The notes beneath the pieces are model-generated. The model worked only from the letters and a program-made list of their open reading frames with translations, had not been told where the DNA came from and searched no databases. DNA of 64,000 bases from Chloroflexota bacterium (GTDB lineage: Bacteria; Chloroflexota; JAJPGV01). The DNA lies in assembly GCA_021325635.1 (NCBI GenBank), contig JAJPGV010000034.1, positions 186,745 to 250,744 on the forward strand, written 5' to 3'. This document shows positions 16,022-24,401 of this stretch, piece after piece (within the stretch, counting starts at the first letter, position 1; the number at the start of each line of letters is the position of its first letter). The translations under genes were made by a program, and so were the position numbers.

Positions 16022-16165
16022 CTATTTGGTCTTGCGTGACTTCCCGGCATCGCTCCGTTTCGCTCGCCACGTTCCATCCTTGTTCCGAGCACGCGGTTGC
16101 ACTCCTCCGCCCTTTTCGCTCTTTACGTAGGGACCCTGCTTCGTACCAGCTCGCCGATCGGCCAT
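16022..16165 (-). CDS. Very small basic protein
   Basis: A 47-residue, highly basic protein from ATG 16165: 'RAGTKQGPYVKSEKGGG', then 'ARNKDGTWRAKRSDAGKSRK' and a final 'TK'. It shares 'RAGTK' and the 13 bases GAGCTGGTACGAA with the next small gene, which suggests a common origin or a shared motif. The charge suggests nucleic-acid binding. No strong ribosome site, so confidence is moderate. It sits 14 bases before the end of the gene at 16180. Confidence 0.4.
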   Translation of the reverse strand: MADRRAGTKQGPYVKSEKGGGVQPRARNKDGTWRAKRSDAGKSRKTK

Positions 16166-16179
16166 CTCAATCGCTCTGT

Positions 16180-16671
16180 CTAGTTGGCTGACTTACAGCG
16201 TTGCGGCTTGCAGTTCTTTCGCTCGCAATTCGCGGAGCTGTCCCACGTACCCGCCGGCGGGTTGCCAAAAATCTGCTGATATAGCTCTTTGGTGCGGCGA
16301 GCTGCCGCACTGAACTCAATTAGGTCGGCGTCGCCCCGCATTCCGAAGTACGGAAAGTGGTGAAAGAAGGAACCGAAAATACGTACCGTGTCGCTGGCGT
16401 AAGCCTGAGTATCGAGTACATGCGCGTGCCATACCTCGTCAACCATCTTCGACGGCACGATTGACTCGTCTGGAAATAGAAGGTTGAGAACGAGAAAGCG
16501 TCTGTATTCCTGCTCCGCCAGATCGAGCTGTTCTAGCGACCAGCCTTTTCCTTCGACAGGATCCGACAGTTTCATGCGCAGCATGCTGAGGTTCAAGTCC
16601 TGCAGCTTTGCCTCTGCCTCACGCACCCCCGGCCGACTGATGTAGGTCCTGTCAAGAATCCCGCTGGCCAC
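16180..16671 (-). CDS. Glycine-rich-domain (DUF1399)-like protein
   Basis: A 163-residue helical protein with 'MVDEVWHAHVLDTQAY' (W81, H82, H84), the signature of bacterial and plant proteins with the GRDP/DUF1399 domain, preceded by 'EQEYRRFLVLNLLFPDE' and followed by a 'FHHFPYFGMRG' segment. The last 25 residues are Cys- and Lys-rich ('CERKNCKPQRCKS'), perhaps a metal site. The biochemical role of the family is not established. First gene of a leftward run with the two very small genes. Confidence 0.6.
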   Translation of the reverse strand: MASGILDRTYISRPGVREAEAKLQDLNLSMLRMKLSDPVEGKGWSLEQLDLAEQEYRRFLVLNLLFPDESIVPSKMVDEVWHAHVLDTQAYASDTVRIFGSFFHHFPYFGMRGDADLIEFSAAARRTKELYQQIFGNPPAGTWDSSANCERKNCKPQRCKSAN

Positions 16672-17045
16672 GATTGCCCTCCGAACACTCTCAAATTAAG
16701 CGGCAACTCGCCCAGCAGCGGAGTAAGCGTGGCTGATTGACTCCCGCTTGCTTGCAAGCTATCACTACAAGGTAAGTAAAGTCCGCATAAATGAACAAAA
16801 GTACTAGAGGCGGCGGTCGACCCAGAATCATCTGGAACACGTGGCACCTGTCGGAGAGTCTTTAGCGCTCAGATCCGGTGCGAGCTTGGACCGGGAACGC
16901 CCAGAACTAGCGTGCCTGAGCACGGCGCCCTGCGCAGCTTGTACCAAGCGCTCGAGCGCCCGGCAGCTCACTGAGCGTTTCGTTATGGTAGAAAATACGT
17001 TCTAGAGAGAGCTGCAGTCGAAGTTTAGAGGAGCGATCGGTCAGG
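16672..17045. other. Divergent intergenic region
   Basis: About 370 bases between the divergent starts at 16671 and 17046. GATTGACTCCC at 16734-16744 recurs near 24399 and in similar form near 11389. GCTTGCTTGCAAGC is a short dyad near 16746. No gene is supported. Confidence 0.35.
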
Positions 17046-18002
17046 ATGCCATCCGGAGACATATACCTGTACTTCCGAGACCCGCCCCCAGACAGTGAGT
17101 TAGCGCGCGCCAACAGTCTGGGGCGACTGACACTCAAACGGGCCCACGTCCGTGAGCAACGGTCGGCGATTGTCTTTGAACTGGAGCATCTGCGCGCCTT
17201 TGATCCGAAAGATCAAGACGCGCGCTGGATTAGCTTGGGTGCAACGGTCGAAGACGTCCACAAGGGTGGCCAGTACGTCTTTGGACGAATCGTGCTCGAG
17301 GATCCGAGTCAGAACCCCGCCCGGCCCAATCTATCTCAGCAACTGTCCCATTTGGAATGGGTTTGGCGCATTAGTGATCAAGACCTTGAAGCATTCGACC
17401 GCGCCTGGGCAGAGTCGCAGGCCACCTCGGTTTTTTCGTTGCGGCTCCGAGTGCACGGTGTGGTCCAGATTGGGACGGTGGCTGTAGCGGTGAGCTCGGC
17501 CAACAGCGACCAAATCCAGTTCGCTCGTTCGGAATGGCAGGAATTACTCAACAAGATCGGTTACAACACTCCCGCCTCGGTCCAGGCCCTTGGCGGTATC
17601 TACTCTCAGGCCTCCTGGAAGGACGCCGCCGAGCGATTGGCTCCCGCCTGGCGCGACCTGCGAGGAGGCTCTGCTCGTGACGCCATGGGAAGCTGTCTCA
17701 GCGAATTCGAAGCCCTTGCCTCGCCACCTTACAACGCCGATGGTTGGCGGGCTTTGTTGCCTGCAATGCCGGCGCAGAAACGGGAAGCGGTTGAAGCGCT
17801 GTTTTCGGGCTTATGCACCTACCTAAATAAGGTCGGCCATCATCGCTCCCGGATAGACCGCGATGCTGGAGGGGACTTGATGGAGATGCCCGCCGACCAA
17901 TGGGAAGGCGAGCTGACGATTGCTGCGGCGCAGCCCCTCCTCACGTACGCACTGCGACTCATGGAGCAAAACAAGGCCGAAGCCCCACCGCGCCGCCGGT
18001 GA
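17046..18002 (+). CDS. Hypothetical protein
   Basis: A 318-residue soluble protein. The first half is strand-rich ('GDIYLYFRDPPPDSELARAN', 'FGRIVLEDPS'). The second half is helical and ends in 'LCTYLNKVGHHRSRIDRD', then 'MPADQWEGELTIAAAQPLLT' and a basic tail. The C-terminal His-Arg helix followed by a long amphipathic helix is seen in many unassigned defence-island proteins, but I see no catalytic motif that would prove it. GAGGAG lies upstream of ATG 17046. It stands alone. Confidence 0.65.
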   Translation: MPSGDIYLYFRDPPPDSELARANSLGRLTLKRAHVREQRSAIVFELEHLRAFDPKDQDARWISLGATVEDVHKGGQYVFGRIVLEDPSQNPARPNLSQQLSHLEWVWRISDQDLEAFDRAWAESQATSVFSLRLRVHGVVQIGTVAVAVSSANSDQIQFARSEWQELLNKIGYNTPASVQALGGIYSQASWKDAAERLAPAWRDLRGGSARDAMGSCLSEFEALASPPYNADGWRALLPAMPAQKREAVEALFSGLCTYLNKVGHHRSRIDRDAGGDLMEMPADQWEGELTIAAAQPLLTYALRLMEQNKAEAPPRRR

Positions 18003-18175
18003 TCCATGGCGAGGTCGGGTGGATCTGATAAGGGTCGTTATAGGACCTTGTGGGCTTGAGAACTGGTGCGCTTTTTAGCCGCGACGGAACGTGATCACGC
18101 TGCTTAGTTCACGTCAACATAAGTCCAGGATTCACCCAGGGCCGAGTGAGTCCCTGCTCGAACGTCGCGCAAAGA

Positions 18176-18472
18176 TCAGGCTGCGGTCCCCTTGGCGGTC
18201 CTATAGGCATCTCGGATGCCCCAAACCCAATAAACCAGAACGATAGCGACCCCGACAAGACCGACCAGGAGAGTCAGCATTGGGTTGACGAGAAAGAGAA
18301 GCCCGCCGATCGCTCCGGCGATCAGCCCCGCCACCGTGATGAGCCCCACCCAGCAGATCATCATCGTGATGCCTTTGCCGATTTGCCCGTTGTAGAGCTG
18401 GCCAGCTCCTACCCAAATAGCTGACAGTACCGCTGCCAGCCCGGCGTTCTTGATCCCGCTGCTTTGTTCCAT
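18176..18472 (-). CDS. TM2-like small membrane protein
   Basis: A 98-residue protein with three hydrophobic helices. 'LSAIWVGAGQLYNGQIGKGI' (about 16-35) is the TM2-domain signature (a hydrophobic helix, 'GxGqlYnGqigkG', then another helix). The C-terminus is basic ('WGIRDAYRTAKG'). It is probably in the cytoplasmic membrane; the function of TM2 proteins is unclear. A GGAGG ribosome site stands before ATG 18472. Its promoter carries a 24-bp palindrome and lies just after the helix-turn-helix gene upstream. Confidence 0.75.
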   Translation of the reverse strand: MEQSSGIKNAGLAAVLSAIWVGAGQLYNGQIGKGITMMICWVGLITVAGLIAGAIGGLLFLVNPMLTLLVGLVGVAIVLVYWVWGIRDAYRTAKGTAA

Positions 18473-18583
18473 GGACCTTCCTCCTGCCTGGTTGTGTTAT
18501 TGCCTAAGCCCAAGCAGCTGGTGGCCCATCAGTCAAGGGTTGTGCCGCCAAAGAGAAGGTCCCCCAATACAGCTTGGTTCCTG

Positions 18584-18615
18584 CTAATATGGCGGATATC
18601 CGCCATATTTGTCAA
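18584..18615 (-). promoter_or_regulatory. Promoter with 24-bp perfect palindrome in the spacer
   Basis: On the minus strand TTGACA (18610-18615) touches a perfect palindrome AATATGGCGGAT/ATCCGCCATATT (18586-18609), whose end forms a TATTAG -10 (18584-18589) at a 20-base spacing. A dyad filling a long -35/-10 spacer is the layout of MerR-type activated promoters. Confidence 0.65.
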
Positions 18616-18623
18616 GCTGCCTG

Positions 18624-18824
18624 CTACGACTTCGGGCGGGGCGGTCTTCCTGGCCGCCGCCCCTGACGCAGGTACTCCATCACCGCCGCTGGCTTTACCA
18701 GCCAATCGTGCCCTGGCTTTGTGCCAGGAATGACGCCTTCACGAAGCAGCCGACTAATCTGCCTCTCCGACAGACCTGAACGTCGAGCGGCTTCAGCGAC
18801 GGTGACGTACTCCTCATCGGGCAA
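18624..18824 (-). CDS. Excisionase/MerR-like helix-turn-helix protein
   Basis: A 66-residue DNA-binding protein: 'YVTVAEAARRSGLSERQISR' (helix-turn-helix), 'EGVIPGTKPGHDWLVKP' (wing) and a basic tail 'GRRPGRPPRPKS' that resembles an AT-hook. Starts at TTG 18824 with an AAGGAG site. It lies immediately upstream of the palindromic promoter of the TM2-like gene and is the obvious candidate for binding there. No recombinase adjoins it, so a regulator role is more likely than excision. Confidence 0.75.
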   Translation of the reverse strand: MPDEEYVTVAEAARRSGLSERQISRLLREGVIPGTKPGHDWLVKPAAVMEYLRQGRRPGRPPRPKS

Positions 18825-19208
18825 CTAGGCTCCTTGTGGGAGATACGGCCGCAGCCAGTATATCTATGCGGTTACTCAGCTCACTTGCTGGTTCACCGAT
18901 TAGCTCCGCGGGTCGGCGTGTTACAGCAAATCCGATGATCGGCTTGACGAGCGCAGCACACACCTTGGCTGTGGCTCAGAGCGCTCGGGGGCCTGCTTGA
19001 GGGCGTCCCCCTGATACACCTATCGGCGTGTGGCTCACTCAACTCAGGGAGTCGGGTTGTCATGTCCTCATTCGCCCTGTTCGGACGTTTGAAGGCTCAT
19101 ACGTGGACTGTCCCGCGGCGCATGGCTGCCCAGCCGCACGCAACGCTGGCTGTCTCCTCGAAAAGTCAAACTGACCACTACCGCCCTGCAAGGTGCCGGA
19201 CAGCCTAT
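18825..19208. other. No supported gene
   Basis: A TATACT box on the minus strand near 18857 probably serves the helix-turn-helix gene. A rightward frame from 19062 lacks a ribosome site and overlaps a minus-strand frame. Confidence 0.35.
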
Positions 19209-19454
19209 TTAGTCATCCAGATTCCGCAAGTCCCGATGGACTACGTACGTCGCTCCCTTCACCGGGGTCTCAATGGGTCTCTGGCAGCCGAGGAGTGTAC
19301 TGCAGCGATACACGAAGCAACACGCCTTGCATCGGCGCTGCCCAAATGACACAGGCACGCTGTCACCTACGGTCATAACTTGCCCGCAGCAACAACATTG
19401 GTCAGGTTCTTCCAATCGTGATCGTGGCATAGCCCCAGTCTGCAGGTGGATCAC
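19209..19454 (-). CDS. Doubtful Cys-rich small protein
   Basis: An 81-residue frame with 'QCCCCGQVMTVG' and 'RCKACCFVYRC', six or more Cys in two clusters as in zinc ribbons, then 'RDLRNLDD'. It has no clear promoter or ribosome site and overlaps frames on the other strand. It may be real because the Cys spacing is ordered. Confidence 0.3.
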   Translation of the reverse strand: MIHLQTGAMPRSRLEEPDQCCCCGQVMTVGDSVPVSFGQRRCKACCFVYRCSTLLGCQRPIETPVKGATYVVHRDLRNLDD

Positions 19455-19570
19455 ACCAGACGCACCATAGAGTCGTTCGATTGCCGGACGGATGCCGATG
19501 CATCTAGATGGAGCACGGGAACTCGCGGTAACATACGTGAACTACTTAGCAACCGAGCTACGGAATAGTA

Positions 19571-20389
19571 ATGAAATCCAAAGACGCCTCCGGACGGCCA
19601 GGTCTCGCAATGCGTTGTGGTCGATCGTTCGAAAGACTGCCGTTTCGGTCCAAACTCGGGCTTGTAAGCTTCGGTCTCTTTGCGACCTACCTCCTCACAT
19701 ATAACTTCCTGAGCCTCCCTTCGAATCGTCAACTCGTCGAACTTGGGCGGCAATTCTACTTAACGAATGGGCCCGTCGTCACATTCGCAGCCGCGTTTCT
19801 CGAGGCGATGCTTATAGTGGGAGAATACGTTCCGGGTTCCACGGTCGTCTTGCTCGGTGCCGTGTATGCATCGGAGGGGATCGTCGACATTCGCTTAGTC
19901 GCTATTGGAGCCATTTGTGGCTTTTTGGGGGCCTACTTCATCGATTTCTGGGTGGGCCGAACCGGACTCTACAATCGCCTGGCCAAGTCTCGTCTACAGC
20001 CACGTATAGAGCAGGGCTCCCTGAAATTTGCTGGAGTGGCCCCGCGGCGCCGTAGGTTACTGTCGTTGCTTATGTACTTCGACCCAAACATTGCGGCAGT
20101 GTTCGCGGTCACATCTGGCGTCTTACGAGTTAAGTTCCCGGAGTTCGCGCAGGTCGCCGTCGTAGGCACGATTCTTTGGAATTGTTTCTGGGCCGCCCTG
20201 GTGTTTCATTTTGGTTCGGTCGTCATCACTGTACTCGAGACATGGCTCATCGTGCCCGTGATACTTGTCTTCTTCGCGTGCACTATCGTTGACCTTGGTG
20301 CCATGCGCAAAGCCCTCCGTAGGAGGGCAAGACCCTCAAGTTGCGACGCCGACAGTTCTTCCGAACCATCTCGGATATCGCGCTCTTAA
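19571..20389 (+). CDS. DedA/VTT-like membrane protein
   Basis: A 272-residue protein with about five or six hydrophobic segments. 'FLEAMLIVGEYVPGSTVVLL', then 'AICGFLGAYFIDFWVGRTG' match the DedA/SNARE-associated (VTT) core with its re-entrant 'E...P' loop and 'G...G....GR..G' helix. Members move phospholipids or undecaprenyl phosphate across the membrane. The exact start is uncertain since several Met codons lie in the first 30 residues. The stop overlaps the stop of the convergent gene at 20386. Confidence 0.7.
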   Translation: MKSKDASGRPGLAMRCGRSFERLPFRSKLGLVSFGLFATYLLTYNFLSLPSNRQLVELGRQFYLTNGPVVTFAAAFLEAMLIVGEYVPGSTVVLLGAVYASEGIVDIRLVAIGAICGFLGAYFIDFWVGRTGLYNRLAKSRLQPRIEQGSLKFAGVAPRRRRLLSLLMYFDPNIAAVFAVTSGVLRVKFPEFAQVAVVGTILWNCFWAALVFHFGSVVITVLETWLIVPVILVFFACTIVDLGAMRKALRRRARPSSCDADSSSEPSRISRS

Positions 20390-20865
20390 TCCTGCAGGCC
20401 GTCGATGATTCCTGCAACAGCAGCTACTAAAGCAAAGGCGCCAAAAACATATCGCCAAGCGGTGATGCCGTTGTTAGGGGGAACACAGAAATCCGGGCCC
20501 AGACAACTAAGGCTAGTGTAGTCATTTATCGATGTCGCCGAGACCACGCCTAACACAGGAATCATAAAGAAACATAGAAACGCTACCCCAAGGAGACATG
20601 CGCAGAGCATTCGGACCCAATGTTGTTTTGCGCCAATCGTATACGTTGCTGCAGCTCCCATAGCCGACACGAAGGAGAGCAGAACAAAGATGACGCTGAG
20701 CGCAAAGTTGACGTGGGGCTCGTAGCCACTCGATTCCCAAAATGCCCTGAACGCATCATTTGATCGCGCCCAGGAGAGCGCATATGCTGGCGCGAGCGAG
20801 TTCAACAGAAAACCGCCGAACAGAAACCCAATGCGGCCCAGGAGCGAGCCAACTTTCGCGCTCAA
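20386..20865 (-). CDS. Four-helix membrane protein
   Basis: A 159-residue protein with four hydrophobic helices: about 8-28, 55-78 ('FALSVIFVLLSFVSAMGAAA'), 86-106 ('MLCACLLGVAFLCFFMIPVL') and 136-156. Cys residues in the loop 'SLSCLGPDFCVPP' probably face outside and may pair. It follows the isoprenoid-synthase-like gene by about 70 bases on the same strand. Family unknown. Confidence 0.6.
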   Translation of the reverse strand: MSAKVGSLLGRIGFLFGGFLLNSLAPAYALSWARSNDAFRAFWESSGYEPHVNFALSVIFVLLSFVSAMGAAATYTIGAKQHWVRMLCACLLGVAFLCFFMIPVLGVVSATSINDYTSLSCLGPDFCVPPNNGITAWRYVFGAFALVAAVAGIIDGLQD

Positions 20866-20934
20866 ACGCAGACCAGCGCCATACGCATCATCAATGCGAT
20901 GGAGAAAGCGGCAGGAAGGAAGTGACTCCGCATT

Positions 20935-22215
20935 CTAGGACGAGCCTCCCTGAGCTAGGATTTGTAGCCGTCGGAGTCGCCCACTCCATTTTTCGTGGAA
21001 GTGCCTCCGATCGATGTCGGCAGTCAGCTCATTTAAGACGTCCGTTTGGAGCGTGTCATACCATGTCCACGTTTTCATACGCTTGACATCGCGCCTATGC
21101 TCGTCGATTGCTATTGTGAGATAGCGCTCCAAGACTGAATCGGGTCTCATCCATTTTGCGGTCCGGTTTGCAGCCCGATGCAAAAACGTGTTAGTCGCCG
21201 AAAGAGTTTCTTCGATCGCGCCCGAAGTGACCAATATGGCCGTTTGCATTGCCTTCGTTAAGTCCCTTAATGTAAGGCGACCTTGACTCTGCTGACTAAC
21301 CCAGGTTGAGCTTCGAACCAGCGGATATGTGAAATTGCCGGCTACAAGATCTTCCTCCCAGTCGCAGAGGTCATCCATCAGTTGAATTCCGGTGCAAATC
21401 TCGTCGCAAAGCAAGTCCTGCTCCGCTGGTGGTGGAGGACTTGTGGCAGTTCGCGCCAAAATGTCACCACAGATCTTGACGGCACTGGATTTTCTCCCCA
21501 TCCAGAGCAGTTCATCTTGGCTAACGTCACGGACAGGTGATGCCGCAGTTGTTCGCTCTCGCATAGCGGCCTCGGCTGCCATCTCACAATGCCTCTGAAA
21601 ACCAGACCAAAATGAGGAATCGTCGCCTGCAATTTGCCTGAAGCCATCCATCGAACGCTGGAGAAGCAAATTGCTAAGCAAGACAGCGTGAAGTGGGTTA
21701 ACAGATTCGGTATCGACAGCGTCATCAACCACAAGCTGATGCTCATAAAGAAACATCCATGCAATGGCTGCTTTGGCTGTCTCGGGCGGGGGGTTGCCTA
21801 ACGCATCCCCTAGTAGCCAAGGTACGTACTCTCCCATCATGACTACATTGCGCGCTTTGGCGGAGCGCCCGGCGAAATGGCTGCTTGCCATTTCGGCGAA
21901 GGGAGCAGGCAGGCGTCGGAGTTCGGTTTGGAACTGCTCGCGGACCTCCTCAACCCGAGGTCGGAGTTCTGCAAGCTGACGGTCTCGAATGGCTTGCCTT
22001 GCCAAACCTGCAGCTGCCGGATGGCGAACTTCAATTGCCATGGATGCGCCGATTAAACCAAACTGGCGGTAAAAGTTCAAGTAGCAACCTCCCGATTTCC
22101 GGCCTTTGGAGTCGACAGAGGCCCAATAATGACCCGGTGGTTCACGGATCGAGAAGCCAAGGTCACGCCCCCAGCTGTGGTCTCCGCAGAACCATTCCTC
22201 TAACCTCATATGCAA
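20935..22215 (-). CDS. Class I isoprenoid-synthase-like enzyme
   Basis: A 426-residue mostly helical protein with both Asp-rich metal motifs of class I prenyl transferases and terpene synthases: 'VVDDAVD' (D164-x3-D168) and 'QLMDDLCDWEED' (D281-x3-D285), each on a hydrophobic helix, about 117 residues apart. The second motif is of the polyprenyl-synthase (DDxxD) rather than the terpene-cyclase (NSE) type. Residues 1-60 lie outside the fold, so the true start could be ATG 22041. It probably acts on a prenyl diphosphate; the product cannot be predicted. A DedA-like and a four-helix membrane protein are neighbours. Housekeeping polyprenyl synthases are about 320 residues and differ. Confidence 0.7.
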   Translation of the reverse strand: MHMRLEEWFCGDHSWGRDLGFSIREPPGHYWASVDSKGRKSGGCYLNFYRQFGLIGASMAIEVRHPAAAGLARQAIRDRQLAELRPRVEEVREQFQTELRRLPAPFAEMASSHFAGRSAKARNVVMMGEYVPWLLGDALGNPPPETAKAAIAWMFLYEHQLVVDDAVDTESVNPLHAVLLSNLLLQRSMDGFRQIAGDDSSFWSGFQRHCEMAAEAAMRERTTAASPVRDVSQDELLWMGRKSSAVKICGDILARTATSPPPPAEQDLLCDEICTGIQLMDDLCDWEEDLVAGNFTYPLVRSSTWVSQQSQGRLTLRDLTKAMQTAILVTSGAIEETLSATNTFLHRAANRTAKWMRPDSVLERYLTIAIDEHRRDVKRMKTWTWYDTLQTDVLNELTADIDRRHFHEKWSGRLRRLQILAQGGSS

Positions 22216-22322
22216 GATCCGCCTAAAATGGCCTCATCTGCTGGTCAAGCCCGTGACTTGCCCGGGGGACAACCTCCGGCCGGAACAGTCCGAAAAAGGG
22301 GAAACCAAGCCACCAGCGATTG

Positions 22323-22369
22323 TCTCCTTGCCAAGGAGAAGGTCACGAGTACGAATCTCGTCTGCCGCT
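22323..22369 (+). tRNA. 3' half of a tRNA-Gly(GCC) gene
   Basis: The anticodon arm is perfect: TCTCC-TTGCCAA-GGAGA with anticodon GCC. A 5-base variable loop AGGTC follows, then a T-arm ACGAG-TACGAAT-CTCGT and a 3' acceptor strand CTGCCGC plus a discriminator T. The T-loop has A in place of the invariant second T. No D-arm or 5' acceptor strand (GCGGCAG) lies upstream. This is a tRNA fragment of the sort left at one end of an integrated element, now mutated. Confidence 0.75.
22325..22345 (+). repeat. Direct repeat copy 1 (attachment-like)
   Basis: The anticodon-arm part of the tRNA-Gly fragment, TCCTTGCCAAGGAGAAGGTC plus A, matches 24470-24490 at 19 of 21 bases in the same orientation. Confidence 0.6.
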
Positions 22370-22481
22370 CAAGCTGGAATCCACGCTCAGAATGGCTCAA
22401 ATGAGGCCCACCAAGCGAGCGTTCCCGACTATCTCCCTGGAACAGGCATCGCAGGCTGCTCGTAAGGCGCCCTAGTCGCGA

Positions 22482-22502
22482 GACTCCCTGGCAGGGAAAG
22501 TC
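22482..22502. repeat. Palindromic site GACTCCCTGGCAGGGAAAGT
   Basis: The core TCCCTGGCAGGGA (22485-22497) is a near-perfect dyad of the same design as the tRNA anticodon arm. Together with flanking CGCGA it recurs at 24395-24414. Confidence 0.5.
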
Positions 22503-22633
22503 AAACTCCGGAGCCTCCAGTTTTCCCGGGGCGGTTCAGTTCACTTAGCGCGGCACGATTGCTATCGTCAAAGAGATGGCGCCAATTTGCGTTGGCCACC
22601 GCAAATCCAATGATTCACCCATTGGAGGCTCTA

Positions 22634-22903
22634 TCAAGTTGAGCACCGCACTCGCCGTAGGCCTACAGCAATTACCTCCGCAACCACCAAGCCCACGACT
22701 GCTGTCTCCAGAGCCTCAAGGAACTGTGCGCCCATCATGAAACGTACGCTTGCGAGCGCAGCCCCGACGAGCGGAAGCTTCGCCACAGCAAATGGCGACG
22801 TCGACGCTGCCCACATTAACCACTGGTTGAGGAACCACACATCCTCGCCTGTGGGTTCTTGTGCTGAGGCTCCCGAATGACCCACCGTCGGATCGACCTT
22901 CAC
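22634..22903 (-). CDS. Possible small membrane protein
   Basis: An 89-residue frame with two hydrophobic stretches ('PFAVAKLPLVGAALASVRFM' and 'ALETAVVGLVVAEVIAVGL') and a basic end. It is divergent from the XRE-type gene. No good ribosome site. Plausible but unproven. Confidence 0.35.
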   Translation of the reverse strand: MKVDPTVGHSGASAQEPTGEDVWFLNQWLMWAASTSPFAVAKLPLVGAALASVRFMMGAQFLEALETAVVGLVVAEVIAVGLRRVRCST

Positions 22904-22954
22904 GTGCTGAACAGTACAAGCTGATTACACAGCTAGTCGGAAAGGAGACACGAT

Positions 22955-24313
22955 TTGTCCTCACGAGCGGGCGAGCGCGTTCCGCATTCCGACCTTGCTG
23001 ATGTCCCTCTTAACTTCGGTGAGTGCCTCAAGGACTTGCTTATTCGTCGGCGGCACTCAGCGGCGAAGCTGGCGCGAGGAATCCAGGTAGAGCGATCTTT
23101 GCCACAGAAGTGGGTTCGCGGTGAACGTCTGCCAGGGCCCGAATACCTAGGCCCCATCGGTCACGCGCTCGCGCTCAGTGATTCAGAATCACGTGACCTT
23201 ACGGAAGCCTGGAAGTATTCGGCGCTCAATCGCAGCATTACACGCTACTTGTCGGCTTCCAGCGCCGAAACACGAGTCATGGCCGATCTGCTATGGGCGT
23301 CTAGGACCGCTGATGAAGGATTGCCCGTCGGGCTCAGGTACACGTCCGACTTTAGATCCGACCTGCTGCTGAATGAACTTTTTGAAACGTTGATCGGCGA
23401 GGACGCTTCCGATGGCCGTGGAAGCGTGGACTACTTCCATGGCGTTTATCCGCGATTCTGGCGTCGCGACTTTTACAGCATTCTTGCCGAACTTAGTATC
23501 GGAGAGGCATTCATTTACACCCATAGGTTGCAGGGCGAGCGCCGAGGGAGGCTTTGGCTGGCGGCATTCAGTGCTCTCAAAGCCATCATGTTCACCCATG
23601 CCTTGCCCAGGAAGGTTCTTGACCAGAATCCAAGATTTGGTGTTAATGAGCTCGAAAAGTGCGCACACCTCGACCTACCAAGCTCGTCCGTCTGGGGCTA
23701 TGCCCTCAGTGGCTGGGGATCACTTATTCAGCAGGGTGCAAAAAGGAATGGGCGTTATGACGAAGCCTTGCTGGCCATGAGCCTACAGTGCCAGAAGCGG
23801 GCACTAGATGAAATGGATGCCGACGATCCGCCCGCGATCATAGCGCTCGGTGAAGCGATGTCAGCAACGGCCGACCTCGAAATTGCCTTTCCGGATCCGC
23901 CTACGAACACTGAAGTATCGGGTTACACCTCACTCGACTACTTCGAGCAAGCGATAAGACGGACGCAACAGGTGGGTCCAACAGCAGCGCGATACGGGGT
24001 TGCACTGCGAGGGTACGAGGCCAAATTCGCCCTGAGAAAGGTTAAGAGAGAGATCGATGAAGGCAAGTTGTCGGCAGTTAGCCTTGAACAATTTAGCGAC
24101 TTAGAACAACGAATCGTCGCCACGCAGGACGAGGCACGGCGCTTTGACGGCACAGTTGCGGTAACGGAGACGGAGCTGGCAGTGACTCGAGCCAACTTGT
24201 ACCAAGTCTCGGGGGAGCCCATTCCCCGTCAGGTGCGACGCGAGGTCCTCAAGTTCTTGACTCACACATACGACCCTGAGCAGATCGAGCGATGGGAGTT
24301 GGGGCAACCCTAG
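22955..24313 (+). CDS. XRE-type HTH protein with helical repeat domain
   Basis: A 452-residue protein. Residues about 22-80 look like an XRE/Cro helix-turn-helix ('LKDLLIRRRHSAAKLARGIQ', 'SLPQKWVRGERLPGPEYL'). The long C-terminal part is all helical and TPR-like ('WGYALSGWGSLIQQGAKRNG', 'SLDYFEQAIRRTQQVGPTAA'). The plan fits regulators whose helical repeats sense a peptide or partner. Starts at TTG 22955 after an AAGGAGA site. It is the only large gene between the two direct repeats. Family not recognised. Confidence 0.65.
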   Translation: MSSRAGERVPHSDLADVPLNFGECLKDLLIRRRHSAAKLARGIQVERSLPQKWVRGERLPGPEYLGPIGHALALSDSESRDLTEAWKYSALNRSITRYLSASSAETRVMADLLWASRTADEGLPVGLRYTSDFRSDLLLNELFETLIGEDASDGRGSVDYFHGVYPRFWRRDFYSILAELSIGEAFIYTHRLQGERRGRLWLAAFSALKAIMFTHALPRKVLDQNPRFGVNELEKCAHLDLPSSSVWGYALSGWGSLIQQGAKRNGRYDEALLAMSLQCQKRALDEMDADDPPAIIALGEAMSATADLEIAFPDPPTNTEVSGYTSLDYFEQAIRRTQQVGPTAARYGVALRGYEAKFALRKVKREIDEGKLSAVSLEQFSDLEQRIVATQDEARRFDGTVAVTETELAVTRANLYQVSGEPIPRQVRREVLKFLTHTYDPEQIERWELGQP

Positions 24314-24345
24314 GGATACCCTACAGCTCAGCCCCACCTCTTGCT

Positions 24346-24361
24346 TTTCCTGGCAGGGAAA
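24346..24361. repeat. Palindromic site TTTCCTGGCAGGGAAA
   Basis: A dyad of the same TGGCA-centred design as 22485-22497, starting 33 bases after the XRE-type gene. Confidence 0.5.
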
Positions 24362-24401
24362 TCCGGCTAAAACAGAACATCTGCTCGGGATGTTCGCGAT
24401 T

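Noticed and set aside
19062-19349. Rightward frame of 95 codons
   Set aside because: No ribosome site, unnatural composition, and it overlaps a Cys-rich frame on the other strand.
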